Shown here one piece after another: positions 35,388-43,985 of a DNA stretch of 64,000 nt (position 1 is the stretch's first letter; each line of letters begins with the position of its first letter). The stretch lies in the NCBI GenBank assembly GCA_963806635.1, contig CAWDZA010000002.1, positions 1 through 64,000 of the forward strand, given 5' to 3'. The stretch comes from CAVVEQ01 sp963806635. GTDB lineage: Bacteria > Chloroflexota > Anaerolineae > Anaerolineales > Anaerolineaceae. The translations under genes and the position numbers were made by a program. A model generated the notes under the pieces. The model had not been told where the DNA came from and made no database searches. It saw only the letters and a program-made list of their open reading frames with translations.

Positions 35388-36759
35388 ATGAAGAGAGTTC
35401 TATTTGCATTACCAATTGCCATGATCCTTCTGATCCTGGCGGCATGCGGCGCCAAAGCGCCGGCTGGCCCCGCCCCCACCCCCGATGCCAAATTGGCGTC
35501 TGCAGGTGAAAAGGTGGTGGATGATCTGGCCGCCGGTAAAACCGATGCAGTCTACAGCCAGTTCACCGACCAAATGGTCAAGGCTTTGACCAAGGAGCAA
35601 ACCGGACAGATCTGGGGTCAGTTGGAAGCCCAATTCGGCAAATATGAAGGTCGATCAACAACTACCGTCACTCCAAATCAGGGATACCAGGTCGTTTCTG
35701 TAACCGCGAATTTTGAAAAAGGTTCCCTGATACTGAACGTGGTACTCGATAAGGATGGGAAGATCGCCGGGCTGAATATGAAGCCAGCCCAAACCCCCAC
35801 CCCGGCTGCCTATCAGGTTCCTTCCTATGTGGACCAGGGCAAATTCAGCGAGCAGGAAGTCACCATCGGCAGCGGCAAGTGGGCGCTGCCCGGGACGCTG
35901 ACGATGCCCAAGGGGGATGGCTCCTTCCCGGCAGTGGTGCTGGTGCACGGTTCCGGACCCAACGACCGGGATGAAACCATCGGTCCCAACCGACCCTTTA
36001 AGGATATCGCCTGGGGTCTGGCCAGCCAGGGCATCGCCGTGCTGCGCTACGACAAGCGCACCAAGGCTCATGCCGACCTATTCACTCCTGAAGAGCTGGA
36101 AAAGATCACCCTGGGCACAGAAACCATCGATGACGCCATCCTGGCGGCGAACCTTTTGGCGAAAACACCCGGGATCGACCCCAAACAGATCTACGTGCTG
36201 GGTCACAGCCAGGGCGGTATGGCTGCCCCGCGCATCGGCGAACAGGATCCGAACCTGGCCGGGCTGATCGTCCTGGCAGGCCCGGGACGCCCGATTAGAG
36301 GATATCATCGTCGAGCAGTTGACCTATGTGGCTGGCGTGGATGGCACGGTCACCGACGCGGAGAAGAGTATGGTGCAAATGGCCAAAACCGCAGCGCCGA
36401 AGGTCAAGGACCCGGGGTTGAGTCGGGAAACACCGGCTTCCGAGTTTCCACTCGGCATCCCGGCTGCCTGGTGGCTGGATGTACGCGGGTATCTGCCTCC
36501 CCAGACCGCGAAAACCCTCGCCATGCCGGTCCTCGTCCTGCAGGGCGGCAGGGATTACCAGGTGACCAAGGTCGATTTCGACCTCTGGCAGGCTGCATTG
36601 AAGGACAAAGCCAATGCCAAACTGGTCTTTTATCCCGACCTGAACCACCTCTTCATGACCGGAAAGGGAATGGCGACGCCAGAGGAATACACCCAACCCG
36701 GCACCGTGGCGCAGACGGTGATCGACCAGATCGCGAGCTGGATCAAAGTGAGTAAATAG
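35388..36759 (+). CDS. Exported lipoprotein alpha/beta hydrolase with DUF3887 domain (one frameshift)
   Basis: About 456 residues. A signal peptide ends in LILAACGAK (lipobox Cys about 20); a DUF3887-like domain (GEKVVDDLAAGKTDAVYSQF, about 43-120) is followed by an alpha/beta hydrolase core with VLVHGSGPNDRDE (oxyanion region), nucleophile GHSQGGMAA (about 274) and C-terminal PVLVLQGGRDYQV (Asp) and YPDLNHLF (His). The frame slips one base near 36293 between AGPGRP and LEDIIVEQLTY; one base must be removed. Likely an esterase or peptidase acting outside the membrane. Confidence 0.82.
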
Positions 36760-36834
36760 GTTGATAAGTTGATTGGTTGAATTGGAAGAAAATTAGCGAG
36801 GGATGGCGATCTGATAATTGGATCGCCATCTTTT

Positions 36835-36850
36835 TGTTTCACGTGAAACA
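36835..36850. promoter_or_regulatory. parS: parS site 1 (exact consensus)
   Basis: TGTTTCACGTGAAACA, the 16-bp palindromic ParB-binding site defined in Bacillus subtilis and conserved across bacteria. It lies in the gene-poor stretch 36760-36950, 2.5 kb from dnaN. Centromere-like sites of this type cluster near the origin. Confidence 0.88.
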
Positions 36851-36881
36851 GTTGAGTGAGATCTATGCGCTGTGATTTGGA

Positions 36882-36897
36882 TGTTTCACGTGAAACG
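36882..36897. promoter_or_regulatory. parS: parS site 2 (one mismatch)
   Basis: TGTTTCACGTGAAACG, 15 of 16 bases of the parS consensus. Centre-to-centre distance to site 1 is 47 bases, and its core CACGTG is intact. It lies between the hydrolase gene and the PPDK-N gene. Confidence 0.82.
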
Positions 36898-36950
36898 TGA
36901 AATTCAAATGGATCGGGCATCCATAGACCGAAATTCAGGTTCAGAGTATC

Positions 36951-39278
36951 TTAATCGGGGGTGTAAAAAGCGAGTGCCTGATTGCGGGAATCATCCATCA
37001 CAAGCTGCAGGCTGTACCCGGGGTGGAGGTCATTCACCGAGAGCAGGCGGAGCGAACCCGAGACCTCAGGGGGAACCTGGATCCAGTCGCCGCTGCAATC
37101 CCGCATGGAATCCAGGCATGCCCGGCAAAAAACGCTGGCAGGGTCATCCAGGTACACGGCCAGGGGGTAGATCTGCGATTCGAGCAGGTCCTGGAAGAAA
37201 TGGGTGCCCAGGGATGGCTCGGGCGGCAGCCCGAAGCCCTGCCCGGCAAGCTCCACCAGCGCGCGGGTGTGGTAGATATCGCCGTAATTGATCGGCACCC
37301 CGAGGTCTTCGTTGGAGCTGCCCCACCGCCCTGGGCCGATGCAGATGAAGTTTTCCTTTTCCAGGGCGGCATTGAGCCTGCCGATGGTGCGCGCCAGGCG
37401 CACGCGCAGGTCGCGGGTGGCCAGGGCGAAATACTGTTCGGGCGGAATGAAGAGAACGTATTTGATATTCTCGACCTTCCCCCTTGGAACCATGAAGTGG
37501 GTTGAAAAGAGGATCTTATCCCGGCTGATATCCTGCGGAATGGCGGCGTGGCCAGTTTCCACCAGGTGGCTCTGAGGGCGGCACTGCAGCAGGGTGATCA
37601 CCAGGTCGCTGGAGCCATCTCCCTTTTCCACGATATTCAGGCAAAATTCGACATCCACGGGCGAATGGTATCCCTTTTCCAGCACGCCCAGGATGGTACG
37701 CATCCGCTCGGCGAACGGGGTGCGGCGCAGCAGCTCGTCGAAGGTGAGCACCAGTTTGTTCACATCCCCGTTGATGATGCGGCTCTTGAGCGAGATGAAA
37801 TAGCCATCCTCCTCGGTCTGGGCCAGGTAGCGCAGGGGCGGATAGTTGGAATTAAGCACGGCATGGATCGGCTGGGTGGCGAATTCGTTCGCCTCCAGGT
37901 CGATCAGGTCGACGAATTGCTGCGAATACCGCCGGATGGATTTGGGGTCGCTGGATGGGCGCAGCAGGGGGTGGCTGAGGGCGATCAGGCGCGGGTAATC
38001 GTTGCCCACCCGTTCCACGGCGCGGGTTCCCAGGCCCCACACGAGCCGCACGAAGCCATCCTCGCGGCGGATCTGCGGCGCCCAGCGGTAAAGATTCCGG
38101 CTGAAGGCCACCCCGGCGGCTTCGGGAAAGTAATACTTCCCGAACTGTTCCCCCTGCACGATCTGGATAAGGATGCCCATACGCTCATCGTAATCCTGGA
38201 GCCCCTTGCTGCGGCGGTAGAGCAGCGCGTCGGGGTTGAGCGTGCTGGCATAGACCAGGGCAATGGCGCGGGTAAGGGCTTTCAGGTTCTTTTGCGGGGT
38301 GGACTGGTTGGGAACGAAGATGCTTTCGTATTTCCCGGCGAAGGATGTGCCGAAGTTATCCTCCAGCAGGCTGGAAGAGCGCACGATGAGCGGTTGTTTT
38401 TCTACCGAAACAAGCAGTTCTTTCAATTGTTGCAGCACGTTCTGGGGAAAATGCCCGCGCTCGTATTCCCGCTGGATCTGGGGAAACTCGCTGCGCATGT
38501 CGTCTTCATCTTTGTACTTCTGGTCGTTCCAGTGTACAAGCCCATTGAGAGCCATGAAGGTATACATTTCGTCCGAGCCGACAAAAAACGATTCGGCAGG
38601 TTTGAGGCAGCAGAGCAGATCGCCCGGGGCGTTTTTCTGCAGCACCCGGTGAGCCAGCAGCATCCCGGCCGCCTTGCCGCCGATCTTGCCGCGCCCGATC
38701 TTGTGGCCCTGGATCTCAAACAGGTCGGCGACGGTGAAGAACTCCTTGGCGATGTTGATATAGGGCAGCTGGTCGCTGATCAGGTTGCGGATCAGCACCA
38801 CCTTGAGCTCCTGCAGGCGGGCGTCGAATCGGCTGCGGCGCGAATCGGACATTTGTTCTATCGCGAGAGCTTGCTCGAAAACAACGTCCAGCGAGGAAAG
38901 CTCAGGATTGACGGTGAGAACGTGCTCCCCCTTGCCCACCCCCCGTTCCGCCAGAACCGCCTTGACCAGTTCTTCAAACGCCTGGTGGTCGAAGTGCTGG
39001 GAGTAAACGAGGTCAGTATGCATTTCACGCACGCGTTCCAGGCGCTGCTCCCAGATCTCGGCGGGCTCCTCTTTCAGAGGGTCGTGCAAACCCTCCAGCT
39101 TCTGGGTGGCGATCGCCTGCTCGCGCACCTCTGCTTCAAAGGTCTGCGCGTCGGTAAATCCGCGGGTGAATAGTTCGCGGCGCATACGCGCGCGGATGGC
39201 AGGTCCGAGGATGGGATACTGCCCCAGGGAAAAGGAGATCCGCACCAGGTTTTCGTTGATGTTCAACTGAGGGGTCAT
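36951..39278 (-). CDS. PEP/pyruvate-binding domain (PPDK-N) protein
   Basis: 775 residues. A helical N-terminal region of about 190 residues precedes a pyruvate,phosphate dikinase N-terminal ATP-grasp-like domain: GKIGGKAAGMLLAHRVL (about 198-214), PLIVRSSSLLEDNFGTSFAG (about 295-314) and MGILIQIVQGEQFGKYYFPE. The mobile phosphohistidine domain and the PEP barrel of full PPDK or PpsA are absent, so it cannot run the complete reaction; a C-terminal region (GSSNEDLGVPINYGDI) is lineage-specific. Function unknown; the gene is uninterrupted. ATG 39278. Confidence 0.82.
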   Translation of the reverse strand: MTPQLNINENLVRISFSLGQYPILGPAIRARMRRELFTRGFTDAQTFEAEVREQAIATQKLEGLHDPLKEEPAEIWEQRLERVREMHTDLVYSQHFDHQAFEELVKAVLAERGVGKGEHVLTVNPELSSLDVVFEQALAIEQMSDSRRSRFDARLQELKVVLIRNLISDQLPYINIAKEFFTVADLFEIQGHKIGRGKIGGKAAGMLLAHRVLQKNAPGDLLCCLKPAESFFVGSDEMYTFMALNGLVHWNDQKYKDEDDMRSEFPQIQREYERGHFPQNVLQQLKELLVSVEKQPLIVRSSSLLEDNFGTSFAGKYESIFVPNQSTPQKNLKALTRAIALVYASTLNPDALLYRRSKGLQDYDERMGILIQIVQGEQFGKYYFPEAAGVAFSRNLYRWAPQIRREDGFVRLVWGLGTRAVERVGNDYPRLIALSHPLLRPSSDPKSIRRYSQQFVDLIDLEANEFATQPIHAVLNSNYPPLRYLAQTEEDGYFISLKSRIINGDVNKLVLTFDELLRRTPFAERMRTILGVLEKGYHSPVDVEFCLNIVEKGDGSSDLVITLLQCRPQSHLVETGHAAIPQDISRDKILFSTHFMVPRGKVENIKYVLFIPPEQYFALATRDLRVRLARTIGRLNAALEKENFICIGPGRWGSSNEDLGVPINYGDIYHTRALVELAGQGFGLPPEPSLGTHFFQDLLESQIYPLAVYLDDPASVFCRACLDSMRDCSGDWIQVPPEVSGSLRLLSVNDLHPGYSLQLVMDDSRNQALAFYTPD

Positions 39279-39298
39279 TTGTGTTCGGGGATTCCCAG

Positions 39299-39324
39299 AA
39301 AATCGCCCCCGATGAAGGGGGCGA
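39299..39324 (-). terminator. Terminator downstream of dnaN
   Basis: TCGCCCCC (39303-39310) pairs with GGGGGCGA (39317-39324). On the minus strand the stem is followed by TTTT, consistent with ending the dnaN transcript. Confidence 0.65.
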
Positions 39325-39345
39325 GAAGGGCTTATTGTGAAGTTG

Positions 39346-40479
39346 TCAGCCCAGGTGCATGGGCATGATCACATGCTCGAAGGTTTCATCGCCCATCGGG
39401 CGGATCAACCCCGGCGTGTTGTTGGCGTTGGTCTCCAGGGAGAATTCGGGGGTGGGGATCACATCCAGCACCTGGTTGAGGAACTGCACATTGAAGGCGA
39501 TTAAGAGTTCCGGTCCCTCCACGTTGGCTTCCACGCGGTCCTCAGTGTTGCCCGTTTCCTCAGAGGTGGCGCGGATGATGACCGCTCCCGGTCCGGCTTC
39601 CCCGGGCTGGATGCTGAAACGAACAACGTTATTAGATTCGCGTGCGATGATCTCGGAGCGCTTGCAGGCTTCCTTGAATTGGTTGGTGTTTAGAATGGTG
39701 CGGGTTTTGGAGGATCGTGGGATGATCACGCGGTAATCGGGGAAATTGCCCTCGATCAACTGAGAGACCAATTCCGCATCCTTCAGGTGGAAGATCACCT
39801 GCCCCCTTCCCTTGGGCAGCGCCATCTGCACGGTTTTATCCCCATCAGCTGCGATGCGTGCCAGCTCGGTGAGCGCCCGGGCGGGGATGATGGCAGAAAC
39901 AGTGTTCACCGCGGAATTGGAGAGGGAAGCCTTGCGCACCGAAATCCGGAACCCATCTGTGGCAGCCAGGGTGACTTCGTTTCCGTCGATGGTCAGGGAG
40001 ACCCCCTGCAACACCGGACGGGCGTCGTCGTTGGAGGCGGCGAAGGCCACCTGCTGGATCATTTCCTTGAAGTCAGCGATATTCAGTTCCACCGCTTCGC
40101 TCAGATCCGGTACGGGCATGGGCGGGAATTCGACCGCGTCGATGCAGTTTATGCTCGTCACTGAATAGCCGCAGCTAACGGTGAGGTTGGTGGAATTTTC
40201 CGGCAGGTCGAGGGTCACCATTTCGGCTGGGAGCGTGTTGACCAGGTCCTGAAAGATACGAGCGGGGATCGTGGTGGTGAGGGTGCCGTCGCTGCCTTGC
40301 ATGGGGATCCAGGCGGTGATGCCCTGCTCCAAATTGGTGGCGGATAGGCGCAGCCGCCCGTCATCCTCGGTGGCGAGGAGGATATTGGCAAGAACGGGCA
40401 GGGTGGAGCGCGGGGAGACCGCCTTGGAAACCAGGTTCAAACCGTGGGCGAGCTGGGGTTGGGAGACCATCACCTTCAT
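39346..40479 (-). CDS. dnaN: DNA polymerase III beta subunit (sliding clamp)
   Basis: 377 residues, usual length. The three-domain clamp is recognisable: MKVMVSQPQLAHGLNLVSKA at the start, TLPVLANILL, FAASNDDARPVLQGV in the second domain (ASxDxxRPxL landmark) and DVIPTPEFSLE with a C-terminal IMPMHLG (the conserved P-M-R/H-L end). It tethers DNA polymerase III to DNA. Here it is not next to dnaA or recF; its neighbours are PPDK-N and GNAT genes. ATG 40479 follows GAGGTGG. Confidence 0.97.
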   Translation of the reverse strand: MKVMVSQPQLAHGLNLVSKAVSPRSTLPVLANILLATEDDGRLRLSATNLEQGITAWIPMQGSDGTLTTTIPARIFQDLVNTLPAEMVTLDLPENSTNLTVSCGYSVTSINCIDAVEFPPMPVPDLSEAVELNIADFKEMIQQVAFAASNDDARPVLQGVSLTIDGNEVTLAATDGFRISVRKASLSNSAVNTVSAIIPARALTELARIAADGDKTVQMALPKGRGQVIFHLKDAELVSQLIEGNFPDYRVIIPRSSKTRTILNTNQFKEACKRSEIIARESNNVVRFSIQPGEAGPGAVIIRATSEETGNTEDRVEANVEGPELLIAFNVQFLNQVLDVIPTPEFSLETNANNTPGLIRPMGDETFEHVIMPMHLG

Positions 40480-40579
40480 CGTGCCACCTCAGATAGAATT
40501 GAATGTTCAAAACGAATACAATATTGATACATTTTACACCAAAACCAAACAGCAGCCGAAACGGCACTTGGAGGGAGAT

Positions 40580-41155
40580 ATGGATAAAGAGAAGAAGGGA
40601 TACGATTTCAAACCGGTGACATCAAAGAACTGGAATGATCTGGAGGAACTTTTTGGTCCCCGCGGCGCGTGCGCCGGCTGCTGGTGCATGTACTGGCGGG
40701 TGCCGCGCAAGGAATTCACCAAAGGTCAGGGAGAACCTTTCCGCAAAGCGCTGAAAGATCTCGTGGATGGGGGCACGATACCAGGGCTGCTTGCGTATGA
40801 AGGTGGAAAGGCAGTGGGCTGGATTTCGGTCGGCAGGAGGGTGGAGTTCGTCTTGCTGAGCCAGTCGAAGGTACTCGCGCCGGTGGATGACCTGCCCGTG
40901 TGGTCGATCGTGTGCTTTTTTATCGCGAAGACGCATCGCAAGCAGGGCTTGATGCTGCCCATGATCAACGCCGCGGTCGATCACGCTGCAAAACGGGGGG
41001 CAAAGATCGTGGAAGCCTACCCGATGGATCCATATAAGCGGCTCGGTGGGGTCAGTGCCTATGTGGGCATCACCACCATATTTGAAAAGGCGGGGTTCAC
41101 CGAGGCCGCCCGCCGAAGCGAGCATCATCCGGTGATGAGGAAGTATCTGAATTAA
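40580..41155 (+). CDS. GNAT family N-acetyltransferase
   Basis: 191 residues. The N-terminus has the Cys-rich segment ACAGCWCMYWR (about 32-42) typical of a GNAT subgroup; the acetyl-CoA-binding core WSIVCFFIAKTHRKQGLML (about 114-132, with the Q/R-x-x-G motif RKQG) and AVDHAAKRGAKIVEAYP follow. The substrate is unknown. ATG 40580 follows GGAGGGAG; an open frame from 40271 runs antisense to dnaN and is not used. It is divergent from dnaN. Confidence 0.88.
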   Translation: MDKEKKGYDFKPVTSKNWNDLEELFGPRGACAGCWCMYWRVPRKEFTKGQGEPFRKALKDLVDGGTIPGLLAYEGGKAVGWISVGRRVEFVLLSQSKVLAPVDDLPVWSIVCFFIAKTHRKQGLMLPMINAAVDHAAKRGAKIVEAYPMDPYKRLGGVSAYVGITTIFEKAGFTEAARRSEHHPVMRKYLN

Positions 41156-41168
41156 GTAAAATTGCCTA

Positions 41169-41204
41169 TTGACATTTTTATACAAACATGCTAGAATGTA
41201 TGTA
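41169..41204 (+). promoter_or_regulatory. Promoter and TetR operator of a leaderless gene
   Basis: TTGACA (41169-41174), 17-base spacer, TAGAAT (41192-41197). The inverted repeat TACAAACAT-GCTAGA-ATGTATGTA (41181-41204) covers the -10 region. The expected start point near 41204 coincides with the ATG, so the mRNA would be leaderless. Confidence 0.75.
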
Positions 41205-41812
41205 TGAAAAGGACGAAAGAAGAGGCCGCTGTCACCCGCGAGAACCTGCTCCAGGCAGGACTTGTGGTTTTCGGGCGAAAAGGATATGACGCTGCTACCC
41301 TTGAGGATGTCGCCCACGAAGCCGGGGTCACCCGCGGAGCGATCTATTGGCACTTCGGCAGCAAGACCGAGTTGTTCAACGCGTTGATGGAAAAATATTC
41401 ATCACGGGGAACAATCATACTTCAGCAGGCTGCCTCAGAAGGTGGCACCTTTACCCAGATACTCACCCGTGTGTTTGCCGGAATGTTAAAGGCTGTGGAG
41501 AGCGAACAGGAGTTACGTTCCATGATGGAGATCAGCCTTTTCAAATCCGGATACTCCGATCCAAAGGAGGATTGGCGGATGCGCCAGGTGGAGTTGAATC
41601 GCGCCCTGATCCAGGGTATTGCCGAAACGATGAGGCAGGGTATTGAAACCAGTGCGCTCCGCAAAGACCTGGACCCGGTTCTCGCGGCAAGAGCTTTCCT
41701 GGCGTTTCAGAATGGGATCATTTTTCTATGGCTGAGCGACCCGTCCGCTTTTTCTCTCAGCGGCAAGGCTGACGCTTTTGCGGAAGTGTATTTGAAGGGA
41801 GTTCAGGCATAA
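41204..41812 (+). CDS. TetR/AcrR family repressor
   Basis: 202 residues. The N-terminal helix-turn-helix AGLVVFGRKGYDAATL then HEAGVTRGAIYWHFGSKTEL (about 18-55) is close to AcrR/TtgR repressors of efflux pumps; the C-terminal ligand domain has the usual long helices. Its ATG coincides with the predicted transcription start, and an operator covers its promoter, so it should repress itself. A matching operator precedes the downstream small membrane protein, which it probably also controls. Confidence 0.92.
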   Translation: MKRTKEEAAVTRENLLQAGLVVFGRKGYDAATLEDVAHEAGVTRGAIYWHFGSKTELFNALMEKYSSRGTIILQQAASEGGTFTQILTRVFAGMLKAVESEQELRSMMEISLFKSGYSDPKEDWRMRQVELNRALIQGIAETMRQGIETSALRKDLDPVLAARAFLAFQNGIIFLWLSDPSAFSLSGKADAFAEVYLKGVQA

Positions 41813-41825
41813 TATTTTTTTAGAA

Positions 41826-41853
41826 ATTATACATACAATCAGATATGTATAAT
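41826..41853 (+). promoter_or_regulatory. Second TetR operator, upstream of the small membrane protein
   Basis: ATTATACATA (41826-41835) and TATGTATAAT (41844-41853) are perfect 10-bp inverted arms around an 8-base centre. The shared TACATA/TATGTA core links it to the operator at 41181-41204. Confidence 0.7.
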
Positions 41854-41877
41854 AAATATTTCAAAAGGAGAAATGAA

Positions 41878-42072
41878 ATGAAAAAGCAGATGATCGTGAA
41901 AGTTGTGGTGGTTTTTGCGGTACTGACCGCGACAGGGATCGGGCTGGTGGTTTTCCCGTTAAAATACGCAGCCGGCTCGATGGCTCTTGCCCTGCCCATT
42001 GTCGGTGGTGGGATCTTCGCCGCAACCCTGGCTTTCTTCCTGGTCGAAATGTTTCGATTAAACGAGGCATGA
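41878..42072 (+). CDS. Small two-helix membrane protein, TetR target candidate
   Basis: 64 residues: MKKQMIVKVVVVFAVLTATG begins a hydrophobic helix (about 7-27) followed by a second (about 33-55), with a short polar tail. AAAGGAG lies 7 bases before ATG 41878; the start codon in frame at 41845 is not supported. No family is recognised. It is transcribed after a TetR-type operator and followed by a terminator, so it forms a two-gene unit with the repressor and may be a membrane or drug-response component. Confidence 0.72.
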   Translation: MKKQMIVKVVVVFAVLTATGIGLVVFPLKYAAGSMALALPIVGGGIFAATLAFFLVEMFRLNEA

Positions 42073-42090
42073 ACCGGGGGAAGTATTAAA

Positions 42091-42123
42091 AACCGGCGGG
42101 AAACACTTTCCCGCCGGTTTTTC
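42091..42123 (+). terminator. Rho-independent terminator
   Basis: AACCGGCGGGAAA (42091-42103) pairs with TTTCCCGCCGGTT (42107-42119), followed by T. It ends the TetR-membrane protein unit. Confidence 0.88.
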
Positions 42124-42180
42124 GTAAGATCGATCTTTAATCAGTTAAACCACTCAAAACATCAACTATTCAACCTTCAC

Positions 42181-43392
42181 CTACGATGGCGGCAGGAATT
42201 GAGTGGGATCCACCTTTCCATATGAATCGCTCATCATCTCAAAATGCAGGTGCGGTCCGCTGGAATTCCCCGTGCTGCCCAGGGCACCGATCACGTCCCC
42301 CTGGTACACGCTCTGCCCACAGACTACATTGTAGGCGCTGAGATGGGCATAAAGGGTCTGCCAGCCGCCATGATCCACGACGATCATATTCCCATAACCG
42401 TGCTCGTTCCAACCTGCGTAAACGATCACACCGTTATCGGCGGCGTAAATTGCGCTGCCCAGGTATCCTCCCAGATCGATCCCGTAATGGTTTGTTTCCG
42501 GCGAGTAATGGAAACCGGAAATGAAATGCTGGACCGTCGGCCAGATGAATGTACCTGTGCCAACCGCGCCGTCGTTGATCTTGCCGCAGTAACCAGGGCC
42601 GAGAACGCGCGCCACGGCCGGATCGGAGCGGGTGATGCGGGGGGCGCTCCAGGTGATGAATTCGCGCGAGCCGCCAGGAACGAAGAGCATGGTGCCAGGG
42701 GCGATATTCGGGTGGCTGAAATCGCCGATCGTGGCGGCATCCAGGCGGTTGCCCGGCCAGTTGATGATATCCTCCGGCGTGACCTTGAAATACTTGGAAA
42801 CCCCGTTCAACCCATCGGCGGCGGTCCATTCGTAGTAGGTGCCATTCTGGGGAAGGATATTGAGCTCCATGCCTGGTTTCAGAAAATGGGGGTTATCCTG
42901 CAGGGTCATGTAATTGCCCCACAGGATGGTGGAGGGCTTGAGGTTGAATTTCTCGGCGATCCCGAAGATGGTATCACCTTCCTCAACCGTATAAGAAACC
43001 ACGTCAAACCGCGGGCGGGCAGGCAAAATGGTGTGCAAGTCCGCCTCCTGGCTGACCCCGCCCACCAGCGCCAGGGGCTGGTAATCCGGCAGGTTCACCG
43101 GAGCCTCTTCCGTGGGCTGGGCGGCCGCCTGAACGGAAGAAGCAGGAGAATCGATCGTCCCGCCCAGGTAGAACTTGCCCATCACCCAGATGACCACCAG
43201 CGCAAGCATAACCACGGCCAGACCGGCTGCAGCGCGCAGGGAGACATCTTTCAGCCCTAGGCGGATAAGGGTATCCCAGGCCTGGGTTATGCGGCTGCCG
43301 CCGCTTGGGGGCGGCTGGGGGCTGCGGGATTTGGGATTGCGTGCGTCCGTGTCCCTTTTAGGAGGCTGCGGAGTGTTCTTTTCAGGTTCCAT
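42181..43392 (-). CDS. LysM and M23 endopeptidase
   Basis: 403 residues: cytoplasmic Pro-rich N-terminus (1-45), one membrane helix (about 55-75), a linker, a LysM domain (YTVEEGDTIFGIAEKF, about 135-150) with a second LysM-like segment, and an M23 zinc peptidase domain with HYGIDLGG (His and Asp ligands, about 307-314), TLYAHLS and HLHFE (last His pair). M23 enzymes cleave peptidoglycan cross-links. All three metal ligands are present, so it is probably active in cell-wall remodelling outside the membrane. Confidence 0.93.
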   Translation of the reverse strand: MEPEKNTPQPPKRDTDARNPKSRSPQPPPSGGSRITQAWDTLIRLGLKDVSLRAAAGLAVVMLALVVIWVMGKFYLGGTIDSPASSVQAAAQPTEEAPVNLPDYQPLALVGGVSQEADLHTILPARPRFDVVSYTVEEGDTIFGIAEKFNLKPSTILWGNYMTLQDNPHFLKPGMELNILPQNGTYYEWTAADGLNGVSKYFKVTPEDIINWPGNRLDAATIGDFSHPNIAPGTMLFVPGGSREFITWSAPRITRSDPAVARVLGPGYCGKINDGAVGTGTFIWPTVQHFISGFHYSPETNHYGIDLGGYLGSAIYAADNGVIVYAGWNEHGYGNMIVVDHGGWQTLYAHLSAYNVVCGQSVYQGDVIGALGSTGNSSGPHLHFEMMSDSYGKVDPTQFLPPS

Positions 43393-43555
43393 TATGCAAG
43401 ACTACCAAAAATCATCTTATCACACGGGATGGGAGGGGTCAATTAATTTAAATTAGAGGCGCATGAGAAAAAATGATGAAAATTCGCGAGTAGGTGTGGG
43501 ATAATTTCTTGTGGTAGTTGCATATTCCATGCGAATCATTTATTAGGAGAGTGCC

Positions 43556-43906
43556 ATGCAGAAAAAATTTGGAGTACTGAGATTCGCTGCCAGCGTGTTT
43601 AAGGTGTTGGGCATTCTTTGGGGAATTATCGTGCTTATCGCCTGCGCCCTGACCATTGTAGCTGCCTCGGCTGGTCCGCAGGTGATGAACAGCGTGATCG
43701 GGACTGGTAATTATGTGGATATGGGCAGCGGCGGCTTTATCGCCGGGCTCTTCGGCGCGCTGCTGGTGCTCGTCTTCGGGTTGATCGGCGCTCTGTGCAT
43801 TTATGCCCTGGGTGAGCTGATCAACCTGCTTGTCGCTGTGGAGGAAAATACCCGTGCCTCTGCCCTGGCTTTGGTCAAAGAGCGCGGTCAGGCAGGAAAT
43901 GGTTGA
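43556..43906 (+). CDS. Membrane protein, unknown function
   Basis: 116 residues with two long hydrophobic helices (about 15-40 and 60-90) separated by a small loop; the C-terminal segment LGELINLLVAVEENTRASAL is amphipathic and suggests a cytoplasmic helix. No family name is recognised. AGGAGAGTG lies before the ATG. It may form a transcription unit with the DUF4190-like gene 80 bases downstream. Confidence 0.68.
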   Translation: MQKKFGVLRFAASVFKVLGILWGIIVLIACALTIVAASAGPQVMNSVIGTGNYVDMGSGGFIAGLFGALLVLVFGLIGALCIYALGELINLLVAVEENTRASALALVKERGQAGNG

Positions 43907-43985
43907 TCCATTGCAACTTTTCAACGTTCAGAACGTTATAATTGGGCAAAGGAAAATTTCATGAGAAAGGGTTTGGGAAATTAAA

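Noticed and set aside
37548..39173. Plus-strand open frame of 541 codons
   Set aside because: Antisense to the PPDK-N gene, which has clear family motifs; no ribosome site and unlikely composition.
40271..40579. Longer start for the GNAT gene after dnaN
   Set aside because: The extension is antisense to dnaN; ATG 40580 follows a strong ribosome site.
39346..40580. Replication origin within the window
   Set aside because: dnaN and parS are present, but no cluster of TTATCCACA DnaA boxes or AT-rich unwinding region was seen, and dnaA is absent.
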